From assembly GCA_964348225.1 (NCBI GenBank), contig CAYGBM010000025.1, positions 1 through 60,960 on the forward strand: a stretch of 60,960 bases of DNA, given 5' to 3'. The stretch's first letter is position 1. Each line of letters begins with the position of its first letter. This document shows, in pieces, positions 50,065 to 57,915 of the stretch. A program made the translations under genes and the position numbers. The DNA is from CAYGBM01 sp964348225 (GTDB taxonomy: Bacteria; Patescibacteriota; Minisyncoccia; Minisyncoccales; CG1-02-41-26). Below the pieces are notes generated by a model that made no database searches, had not been told where the DNA came from, and saw nothing but the letters and a program-made list of their open reading frames with translations.

Positions 50065-51241
50065 CCTTGATTAAAGATTGATGTATTTTTACTAACTTGG
50101 GAAAGTATTTTTCTTCCAGAAACTTCTCTTTGACATTATTTAAGCAGTTGATTTTCATTTTTATAATTTTTAAGGGATCCTTTAGGGCCTGGTTTAATGT
50201 TTTTTCAAATTCCTTGAGGTTTTTTACCAAGTAGCCGGTGAAATCATTCTTAACAATATCCTTGACCCCTTCTATGTCAAAAGCTATTATTGGCAAGCCT
50301 TGGGATTGGGCTTCAACTAGAGCTCCGGGCGATCCCTCAAAGGTGGATTTGGTGTTAAAATGAAAATAGAGATGGGCTTCTCTAAATTTATTGACCAATT
50401 CTTTCTTTGTAATCCAACCGGTAAGCTGAACCTGATTGGGGCAGGATTTTTGAAGCTCATCTAAATCTTTATCTTTTCCTCTTACTCCGATAAATTCCAT
50501 AACAGAGTTTTTATTTAAAAAAAGCACCCTTTTTAACATTGCTATTACCTCTGATTTGTTTTTAATTTTTTCTATCCTGCCAGCAAACATCATTTTTAAC
50601 GTTCCTTTAAAATCCCTTTCCAATAGTTGAGGGTCAGAAATCGTATCTTTGGGCATGCTGTTTGGTATGTAGAGAATTTTTTCTTTTTTTACAAAGAGGA
50701 ATTTGGCAACCCTTTTTTCTTCGCTGTGGTTTTGGACTGAAACAAAAGTGGCTAAGTTGAGGGTTATTCTTAGTCCAATTAAATAATGGTATAAGGTATA
50801 AAGAATGGCTTTTGGGGTGAAGCTGGGACCGCCCCCCCAATAATGCATTATAAATTTTTGACGTTTTAAGAACAAAACAGGAGTGATAAAATCGTACATA
50901 AAAAGATAGTAGCTGTCCAGATGCCAGATAGTTTTTTCTTGGGCTTTAAATTTAATAACCTCTTTCAAAAGAGACAGGGAAATTTCCAATGGAAAGGGCA
51001 ATTTTAAAGAAACAGGAAAGAATTTCACTTTAAAACCTTTTTGGTGTTGCATCTCAATTACTTTTTTGAACTTTTTGCTCAGAACCCAAAGTTCGTGCTT
51101 GAAATTCAAGCTTTCAGGACCTTTCTTTTCAAACTTTCTGATTTTTTCTATAAAGCGGACACAATAGTGGTCAAGATTATGGTAATCACCGCCCATAAAA
51201 TCTTCAATATTATGGGCTAAAATATGGATTATTTTGGGCAT
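50051..51241 (-). CDS. GT4-family glycosyltransferase
   Basis: A 396-aa GT-B enzyme on the minus strand. IIHILAHNIEDFMGGDYHNL begins the acceptor domain. The donor domain has MMFAGRIEKIKNKSEVI, GVRGKDKDLDEL, LTGWITKKELVNKF and the E-x7-E segment FEGSPGALVEAQSQGLP. The last residues lie in a mini-repeat. It interrupts an otherwise plus-strand series, so it may have been inserted later. Confidence 0.83.
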   Translation of the reverse strand: MPKIIHILAHNIEDFMGGDYHNLDHYCVRFIEKIRKFEKKGPESLNFKHELWVLSKKFKKVIEMQHQKGFKVKFFPVSLKLPFPLEISLSLLKEVIKFKAQEKTIWHLDSYYLFMYDFITPVLFLKRQKFIMHYWGGGPSFTPKAILYTLYHYLIGLRITLNLATFVSVQNHSEEKRVAKFLFVKKEKILYIPNSMPKDTISDPQLLERDFKGTLKMMFAGRIEKIKNKSEVIAMLKRVLFLNKNSVMEFIGVRGKDKDLDELQKSCPNQVQLTGWITKKELVNKFREAHLYFHFNTKSTFEGSPGALVEAQSQGLPIIAFDIEGVKDIVKNDFTGYLVKNLKEFEKTLNQALKDPLKIIKMKINCLNNVKEKFLEEKYFPKLVKIHQSLIKARER

Positions 51242-51313
51242 TTTTGCTAAATTGATTTATACTAAATTCTAACCCTTTACCTGGTTTTATTCAATGCTTA
51301 TCTCTATATTTTT

Positions 51314-51322
51314 TGATATAAT
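51314..51322 (+). promoter_or_regulatory. Extended -10 promoter
   Basis: TGaTATAAT, with a consensus hexamer at 51317-51322, 12 bases before the ATG at 51335. It drives the 51.3-56.5 kb unit. The leader is only about six bases. Confidence 0.7.
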
Positions 51323-51334
51323 TGATTAAAGAGT

Positions 51335-52453
51335 ATGAAAATAGCTCTCATTTATTTAGGCAGAAGGGGCGGGGGTCCTGTTTATAGCTTAGAAGTTGCA
51401 AAGAGACTCACAAAAAAATCAGAACTGCTAAATATTGTTTCTGAACAAATAGACAATCTAAGATACTGGGGAAAAGCAGACCTCTCTCTTTTGAAAATAT
51501 CAACCTATAAAAGCGCTTTTGGATTGTTTTTTTCTTTTTTTAATTTCAAGAAGTTCTTTTTTCTTTACCGTCAAATTAAGAAGTTCTCACCCGATGTTAT
51601 CTATTATCCCTTTTTTCATTTTTGGGACCCCATAATCAATTTTCTTTTTCCTAAAATCCCCAAGGTTTTTACCTTGCATGATCCTGTTTTGCATCAGGGT
51701 GAAAGAAATTCCTTTGTGCAGTTTTTGCAAAACCGGACTGTTAAGCAATCAAACCGTATAATTGTTCTAAGCAAAGCTTTCAAGAGAACTGTTGCTCAGC
51801 AGGGAATAGCTTTAGAGTATATTGACTACATTCCCCATGGAGTTTTTTGTTATTATTCTGACGTTGAAAGAAGCAGAGCTTTTACCAAAGCTCAAGAGAC
51901 ACAGGACAGGAACAGGGTCAACATTCTCTTTTTTGGCAGGATTTTAGAATACAAGGGCTTGGGCGTTCTTTTGCGAGCTTTTCCTTTAATCAAAAAAGAG
52001 GTTCAAAGAGCCAGGCTCTTTATAGTGGGCAGTGGTGATTTGGGCCCTTATCAGGATATTTTGAAAGAGATTGGAGAGGCAGATATTGAAATAGAAAACA
52101 GATGGATAGCCGACGAAGAAATAGGCAGTTATTTTGCCAGAGCTCATTTAGCAGTTTGTCCTTATATTGAAGCTTCCCAATCAGGCCTTATTCCATTAGC
52201 CTATGTTTTTAAAGTGCCGGTTGTTGCAACTCATGTTGGAGGGTTAAAAGAGCAGGTAGAGCATGGAAGAACCGGCTTGCTTGTGCCACCAAACGACCCT
52301 CTAAAGTTCGCTAGAGCCTGCATTGAAATCTTAAAAGATTCGGAAAAAAGGAAATGGATGGGTGAGCAAGGCTTTAATAAGGCTCAACGAGAATGGAACT
52401 GGGACATGATTACAGAAAAAGTTTTAGAAAGCCTGAGAAAGGCTACCCATTAA
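51335..52453 (+). CDS. GT4-family glycosyltransferase
   Basis: A 372-aa GT-B enzyme: GRRGGGPVYSLEVAKRL at the acceptor side, then IPHGVF, ILFFGRILEYKGLGVLLRAF, FIVGSGDLGPYQDIL and the C-terminal EASQSGLIPLAYVFKVPVV. It is the first gene of a unit that ends with the GDP-fucose pathway. Confidence 0.87.
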   Translation: MKIALIYLGRRGGGPVYSLEVAKRLTKKSELLNIVSEQIDNLRYWGKADLSLLKISTYKSAFGLFFSFFNFKKFFFLYRQIKKFSPDVIYYPFFHFWDPIINFLFPKIPKVFTLHDPVLHQGERNSFVQFLQNRTVKQSNRIIVLSKAFKRTVAQQGIALEYIDYIPHGVFCYYSDVERSRAFTKAQETQDRNRVNILFFGRILEYKGLGVLLRAFPLIKKEVQRARLFIVGSGDLGPYQDILKEIGEADIEIENRWIADEEIGSYFARAHLAVCPYIEASQSGLIPLAYVFKVPVVATHVGGLKEQVEHGRTGLLVPPNDPLKFARACIEILKDSEKRKWMGEQGFNKAQREWNWDMITEKVLESLRKATH

Positions 52454-52465
52454 CTATTAAAAAGC

Positions 52466-54445
52466 ATGTGTGGTATAGTCGGTATCTGGGATTTCAAAAA
52501 TAAAATAGAGCCTGAATTGTTAAAAAGTATGCGCGACACCTTAAAGCATCGGGGCCCAGATGATTCAGGACTTTTTATTGATGAAAAAGCAAATATAGGA
52601 TTAGGCCACAGAAGATTGTCTATTCTTGATTTGTCAGAGAGGGGACACCAGCCAATGAGAAATGAAGATGGAAACTTATGGATAACTTACAACGGCGAGG
52701 TTTACAATTTCCAAGCAATAAAAAAAGAGCTTGAGCAGAAACGATATAATTTCTCAAGCAGCTCTGATACAGAAGTTGTTTTGAAAAGCTTTGAAGAGTG
52801 GGGGATTGAGGGAGTGAAAAAATTCAGAGGTATGTTTGCTTATGCTTTGTGGGATAAGAGGAATCAAAGATTGACTCTGGTTAGAGATAGAACAGGCATT
52901 AAGCCATTGTATTATTATTTTGACGGCAGCTTGTTTATCTTTGCTTCAGAACTCAAAGCTATTTTAAAGCATAAGCTGGTGAAAAAAGAGTTGAACCTTG
53001 AAGCTCTTTATCTTTTTTTAGAGCTCAGCTATATTCCAGCCCCTCATTCAATCTTCAAGGATATTAAGAAAATAGAACCTGGGCATTGTTTAGTTTTAGA
53101 TGGTCAAAAAAGAATAACAAAAACAAAATACTGGGATGTTTTCGATTTTTATTTAAAGCAAAAAGGCAAAAACAAGATAGGGGAGCAGTTTGGAAAAAAC
53201 GAAGAAGAAATCACCCAAGAATTAGAGGCAATCTTACAAGAATCCTTTAAATTAAGAATGGTTTCTGATGTGGAGGTCGGGCATTTTTTAAGCGGTGGTA
53301 TTGATTCTTCAACCGTGGCGGCTTTGCTGACGAAGAAATTGGGCTTGAGCAATCTGAAAACTTTTACTATTGGTTTTCAAGAGGCAAAATATAATGAAGC
53401 CCCTTTTGCTAAAAGGGTCGCTGAATATTTAGGCACTGAACATCACGAATTATATTGCACCCAGAAACAAGCCATGGAGATTGTGCCCAGTATTGCTGAC
53501 ATTTACGATGAACCATTCGGCGACAGCTCCTCGGTGCCTACCTATTTGGTATCTCGTTTTACCAGGAATCTTGTGAAGGTTTCCTTGTCAGCTGATGGAG
53601 GAGACGAAACATTTTGCGGTTATGACAGGTACTGGCTGATTGATGCACTTTTCCAAAAATTTCAAAGAACCCCTAAATTTTTATTAAAAGGAGGTTTAAA
53701 TGTTTTTAAGATACTGTCTCCTGAAGTGCTATCTTTTCTTTACAAGAACCTCGGCTTCTTTTTACCAGAGCAGCTAATTACAAAAAAGAAAATTCATAAA
53801 CTAAAGCGGAAAATTGCCAAACTTAAGGAAATAGTTAAAAATCCCAAAGACCTAATCTCTTTTTATAAACTGCTGGGCTTTGGCTTCTGGAAAACCCCAG
53901 AGCTTTCTGACTTGCTGCTCAATTTCCCCCTCCCATCAAATATTTTGGTGTGGGGGCTTGAACAAGCATCAAGAATTGGCCATTTGGATAATTTAACCAA
54001 AATGCAAGCCATTGATTATAAAACCTATTTAGCAGATGATATCTTAGTAAAGGTTGATAGAGCCAGTATGGCAGTTGGCTTGGAAGGAAGAGACCCCCTT
54101 TTAGATCATAAAATAATAGAATACGTTGCCTCTTTGCCTGTTGGTTTGAAGTACAAGCAGGGAACCTCAAAATATATTTTGAGAAAGATTTTATATAAAT
54201 ATATTCCAAAGGAGCTTTTAGAAAGACCCAAACAAGGCTTTAGCATCCCTTTAGAGGACTGGTTAAGAGGGGATTTAAGGTTTTTAATTGATAGGTATTT
54301 AGACAAAGAAAGAATAAAAAAACAAGGAATTTTCAATTGGCAAGTTATTGAAGAAGAAAAAAAGAAATTTCTGGAAAAAGGCATTGACTATGCCGATCAC
54401 CTCTGGCTTTTAATCACATTTGAAATGTGGCACGAAAAGTGGTAG
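52466..54445 (+). CDS. asnB: Asparagine synthase-like glutamine amidotransferase
   Basis: A 659-aa class II amidotransferase. The N-terminal Cys (MCGIVGIWD) is the glutaminase nucleophile. HRGPDDSG, RRLSILDLS and YNGEVYNF complete the glutaminase domain. The synthetase domain has FLSGGIDSST and SADGGDETFCGYDRYW. It may make asparagine, but members inside polysaccharide loci often amidate uronic acids. The gene overlaps neither neighbour and is followed 14 bases later by gmd. Confidence 0.87.
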   Translation: MCGIVGIWDFKNKIEPELLKSMRDTLKHRGPDDSGLFIDEKANIGLGHRRLSILDLSERGHQPMRNEDGNLWITYNGEVYNFQAIKKELEQKRYNFSSSSDTEVVLKSFEEWGIEGVKKFRGMFAYALWDKRNQRLTLVRDRTGIKPLYYYFDGSLFIFASELKAILKHKLVKKELNLEALYLFLELSYIPAPHSIFKDIKKIEPGHCLVLDGQKRITKTKYWDVFDFYLKQKGKNKIGEQFGKNEEEITQELEAILQESFKLRMVSDVEVGHFLSGGIDSSTVAALLTKKLGLSNLKTFTIGFQEAKYNEAPFAKRVAEYLGTEHHELYCTQKQAMEIVPSIADIYDEPFGDSSSVPTYLVSRFTRNLVKVSLSADGGDETFCGYDRYWLIDALFQKFQRTPKFLLKGGLNVFKILSPEVLSFLYKNLGFFLPEQLITKKKIHKLKRKIAKLKEIVKNPKDLISFYKLLGFGFWKTPELSDLLLNFPLPSNILVWGLEQASRIGHLDNLTKMQAIDYKTYLADDILVKVDRASMAVGLEGRDPLLDHKIIEYVASLPVGLKYKQGTSKYILRKILYKYIPKELLERPKQGFSIPLEDWLRGDLRFLIDRYLDKERIKKQGIFNWQVIEEEKKKFLEKGIDYADHLWLLITFEMWHEKW

Positions 54446-54459
54446 ATTTAAATCATCCT

Positions 54460-55548
54460 ATGAAAAAAGCTTTAATTACAGGGATTACAGGGCAAGACGG
54501 TTCGTATCTGGCTGAGTTTTTGTTAGAGAAGAGCTATCAGGTTCACGGGATTAAACGTCGCGCCTCTTCTTTTAATACCGAGAGGATTGATCATTTATAC
54601 CAAGACCCTCATGATAAAGATAGAAAATTGATTCTGCATTACGGAGATATGACCGATGCTACCAACTTGATAAGAATTGTTCAGAAAGTGCAGCCAGATG
54701 AGATTTACAACTTAGCGGCGCAGAGCCATGTTCAGGTTTCTTTTGAAAAACCCGAATATACATCAAACACCGATGCTTTGGGGACTTTGAGGTTATTGGA
54801 GGCTATCCGTATTCTTGGCTTGCGAAACAAAACAAAATTTTATCAAGCATCAACCAGCGAATTATTTTCTGGAAGGCCCGGCGAGGCTTCCCAAAACGAG
54901 AAAACACCATTTTATCCTCGCAGCCCCTATGCAGTGGCTAAATTATATGCTTATTGGATAACCGTTAACTATCGGGAGGCTTATAATATTTTCGCTTGCA
55001 ACGGTATAATCTTTAATCATGAAAGTCCCCGGAGGGGAGAAACCTTTGTTACTAGAAAGATTACCCGGGCAGTTGCTAGAATTAAACTGGGGTTGCAGGA
55101 TAAGTTATATTTGGGCAATCTAAGTGCCAAAAGGGATTGGGGGCACAGTAAAGATTGTGTCAGAGCTATGTGGTTAATGCTCCAGCAGCCAGAACCCGAT
55201 GATTATGTGATAGCAACGGGAGAGCAGCATTCCGTGAGAGAGTTTTGTGAGCTTGCTTTCAAGGAGGTAGGGATTAACCTTAACTGGCAAGGCAAAGGAA
55301 GGGAAGAGAGGGGAATAGATGCGAAAACAAACAGGGTTTTGGTTGAAGTTGACCCTAGGTACTTTCGTCCAACCGAGGTTGAGTCCTTATTGGGTGATTT
55401 TGGCAAGGCCAAAGAAAAACTTGGCTGGCAGCCAAAGATAAGTTTTCAAGAATTAGTTAAGGGAATGGTTCAATCGGATTTAAAAGAAGCCGAAAGAAAG
55501 GCTCATCTGAAGAAAGGGGGCTTTGAGGTGCAAAACCGTTTTGAATAA
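54460..55548 (+). CDS. gmd: GDP-mannose 4,6-dehydratase
   Basis: A 362-aa SDR. ITGITGQDGSYLAEFLL and HGIKRRASSFNTERIDHLY are diagnostic of GMD. It also has NLAAQSHVQVSFE, QASTSELF and SPYAVAKLYAY, and FNHESPRRGETFVTRKI. It converts GDP-mannose to GDP-4-keto-6-deoxymannose. The ATG at 54460 is chosen over 54427, which would overlap asnB. The next gene completes GDP-fucose synthesis. Confidence 0.94.
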   Translation: MKKALITGITGQDGSYLAEFLLEKSYQVHGIKRRASSFNTERIDHLYQDPHDKDRKLILHYGDMTDATNLIRIVQKVQPDEIYNLAAQSHVQVSFEKPEYTSNTDALGTLRLLEAIRILGLRNKTKFYQASTSELFSGRPGEASQNEKTPFYPRSPYAVAKLYAYWITVNYREAYNIFACNGIIFNHESPRRGETFVTRKITRAVARIKLGLQDKLYLGNLSAKRDWGHSKDCVRAMWLMLQQPEPDDYVIATGEQHSVREFCELAFKEVGINLNWQGKGREERGIDAKTNRVLVEVDPRYFRPTEVESLLGDFGKAKEKLGWQPKISFQELVKGMVQSDLKEAERKAHLKKGGFEVQNRFE

Positions 55549-55569
55549 TAATATTTGCAGCACAATGCT

Positions 55570-56508
55570 ATGATTGATTTAACCAAAAAGAAAATTCTAA
55601 TTACGGGAGCTGCTGGTTTTTTAGGAAGGCATCTGGTTAGAAATTTGTTAGAAAAAAGGAAGGTCCCGAGAGAGAATCTATTTTTACCCACCTTTGAAGA
55701 ATTAGATTTAAGAAGATGGAAAGACTGTCAAGAGGCAGTTGAAAATCAGGATATTGTTATCCATTTGGCAGCAAAAGTCGGTGGAATCGGCTTGAACAGG
55801 GAAATCCCTGGGGAAATGTTTTATGATAATGCCATCATGGGTATTCAATTGATGGAAGCTGCAAGACAGGCAGGTGTTGAGAAGTTCGTAGCTTTAGGGA
55901 CCGTTTGCTGTTATCCAAAGTTCACGCCCGTTCCCTTCAAAGAAGTTGATTTATGGAATGGTTATCCTGAAGAAACCAACGCACCCTATGGTTTGGCTAA
56001 AAAGATGCTTTTAGTGCAAGGTCAGGCATATTGTCAGCAGTATGGTTTCAATTCCATATTCTTAATACCTGTTAATCTTTATGGGCCTGGAGATAAGTTT
56101 GATCCAAAATCTTCCCATGTGATTCCAGCTTTAATAAAGAAAGCAACCGAAGCTCAAAGAGAGAGCAGAAAATATATTGAAGTTTGGGGTACCGGTAAAG
56201 CAACCAGAGAATTCTTGTATGTTGAGGATGGGGCAGAGGGGATTTTGTTGGCAACAGAAAAATACGATAAGCCAGAACCAGTAAATCTGGGATCTGGTAT
56301 GGAAATCTCAATTAAAGACTTAGCAAAGATGATTTGTAAAATAATAGGTTTTGAAGGGGAAATTCACTGGGACACAACCAAACCCGATGGTCAGCCCAGA
56401 AGACAGCTTGATACCTCTTTGGCAAAAAAAGAATTCGGTTTTGAAGCAAAGACCGAATTAAAAGAAGGGCTCAAAAAAACAATTGACTGGTATCTGGAAG
56501 GAGTTTAA
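55570..56508 (+). CDS. fcl: GDP-L-fucose synthase
   Basis: A 312-aa SDR. ITGAAGFLGRHLVRNLL, AAKVGGIGLNREIPGEMFY, LGTVCCYP and NAPYGLAKK with the catalytic Tyr-Lys match GDP-4-keto-6-deoxymannose 3,5-epimerase/4-reductase (Fcl/WcaG), which completes the route from gmd to GDP-L-fucose. The ATG at 55570 is chosen over a TTG at 55555. The stop lies inside the following hairpin region. Confidence 0.92.
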   Translation: MIDLTKKKILITGAAGFLGRHLVRNLLEKRKVPRENLFLPTFEELDLRRWKDCQEAVENQDIVIHLAAKVGGIGLNREIPGEMFYDNAIMGIQLMEAARQAGVEKFVALGTVCCYPKFTPVPFKEVDLWNGYPEETNAPYGLAKKMLLVQGQAYCQQYGFNSIFLIPVNLYGPGDKFDPKSSHVIPALIKKATEAQRESRKYIEVWGTGKATREFLYVEDGAEGILLATEKYDKPEPVNLGSGMEISIKDLAKMICKIIGFEGEIHWDTTKPDGQPRRQLDTSLAKKEFGFEAKTELKEGLKKTIDWYLEGV

Positions 56509-56562
56509 CTCCTTCCAGAGAAACCTTTTACTCTTTTCTGAAGAAAAGGTAAAAGGTTTTTA
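56494..56562. terminator. Double-hairpin bidirectional terminator
   Basis: CTGGAAGGAGT (56494-56504) pairs with ACTCCTTCCAG (56508-56518). Then AAACCTTTTAC (56521-56531) pairs with GTAAAAGGTTT (56549-56559), with inner complementary cttttc/gaaaag, followed by TTAAT. It serves fcl and the convergent sugar transferase gene, whose stop is within it. Confidence 0.85.
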
Positions 56563-57838
56563 ATAATATTCCAAGGTCCAAGAGAAAGGACCTGTTTTTA
56601 ATATAGTAAAGGTCGTATTGGACTTTCTCTCTGCTGTCTTCTAATGTTCTGGTGTACCTGAACTTTATCTGCGCCCAGCCGGTAAAACCAGGTCTTACCA
56701 TATGACGTAAATGATAGAAGGGAATTTCTTTTTCAAGCTTTTTTACAAATTCTGGTCTTTCAGGTCGTGGTCCTACCATGGAAAGTTCTCCCTTGAGAGT
56801 ATTAAGCATTTGGGCAGTTTCGTCTAGGTGTAACCTTCGTAAGATCCTTCCAATTCTCGTTACTCTGGGGTCTTTTTCTTTTGCCCAAACAGCCTCTCCC
56901 TTTTCAGCTCCCACCTTCATTGACCTGAATTTAATTAACCAGAAAATTTTCTTGTCTTTTCCCATTCTTTGCTGCTTGTAAAAAACTGGACCTTTATCTT
57001 CGAGCTTGATGATAATAGAAAAAATCAACCAGAAAGGAGAAACGATTGCAATAATCAAGCTTGCCAAAATAATATCACCAATTCTTTTTGCTTGATCAAA
57101 AACAGTTTTTTCCCCCTCCCTTAAATTTTCTAAGAACCAACCTTTGTCTATAAAATCAATAGGAATTTTTTGGAGTATCCTTTCATAAAACTGGGCTAGG
57201 TCCACAAAATTTATTCTCAAAGGCAAACATTTATAAAGGCTTTTGGTTAATCTTGGGTTTCCATTAAGTTCGCTTGCAATAACCAAAGTTTCGATTTTGT
57301 TTTTTTCTATCTGAGAGAAAATATTTTTACCTGGGTCCAAAAACTTAACCACTTTATAGCCTAACTGGGGATTAGCTTTAATTTCTTTAGCTATTTTTTT
57401 AACCAGACTGCCCTTTCCCAAAAAGGCTAAATTTCGTAGATATAAAGAGGAGAAAAGGAAATAAAAAAGCCTTCGCCAAGATAGGGCAAAAACAGCGAAT
57501 ATGACAATATTTAAAAAGAGATTTGTTTTGGGAGTAATACCAAAGAGAGGAACAAGATAGAAAAAGATTAGCCCAATAATTAAACAAGTTAAAAAGCATT
57601 GTCCCGCCCTAATGAAAAAGGCTATTTTCGGCCGGATTAAATTTAGATCATAAAGCCCAAATACGTAGAAAAAGATGAGCCAAGCAAGGTATAGTATGGA
57701 AAAGGGAAGCAAATGTTGCTGGAGAATCTGCCAGCTAAAACGTCCCCAGAACCCGATTCTCACTGTTATTAGTAAAGCTAAAAAAGCTAAGATGATGTCT
57801 CCAAAAAACAATACAGCTTGTCTGATTTTTCTTTTCAT
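56528..57838 (-). CDS. Undecaprenyl-phosphate sugar-1-phosphate transferase (WbaP/WcaJ-like)
   Basis: A 436-aa polyisoprenyl-phosphate hexose-1-phosphate transferase that starts repeat-unit assembly. It has four to five N-terminal helices, a soluble CoA-binding-like region, then the catalytic domain. That domain has KRIGDIILASLIIAIVSPFW, GPVFYKQQRMGKD, FRSMKVGAE, LDETAQMLNTLKGELSMVGP and the final VRPGFTGWAQ. Gene and terminator suggest a separate minus-strand unit. Confidence 0.92.
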   Translation of the reverse strand: MKRKIRQAVLFFGDIILAFLALLITVRIGFWGRFSWQILQQHLLPFSILYLAWLIFFYVFGLYDLNLIRPKIAFFIRAGQCFLTCLIIGLIFFYLVPLFGITPKTNLFLNIVIFAVFALSWRRLFYFLFSSLYLRNLAFLGKGSLVKKIAKEIKANPQLGYKVVKFLDPGKNIFSQIEKNKIETLVIASELNGNPRLTKSLYKCLPLRINFVDLAQFYERILQKIPIDFIDKGWFLENLREGEKTVFDQAKRIGDIILASLIIAIVSPFWLIFSIIIKLEDKGPVFYKQQRMGKDKKIFWLIKFRSMKVGAEKGEAVWAKEKDPRVTRIGRILRRLHLDETAQMLNTLKGELSMVGPRPERPEFVKKLEKEIPFYHLRHMVRPGFTGWAQIKFRYTRTLEDSREKVQYDLYYIKNRSFLLDLGILLKTFYLFFRKE

Positions 57839-57915
57839 AAAGTTATTTTAGCTGAAAAAGCCTGAAAAGCCAAGCCTGCCCTTGCTTTTTCGTCCAAAAA
57901 TATTAAGATAATCTA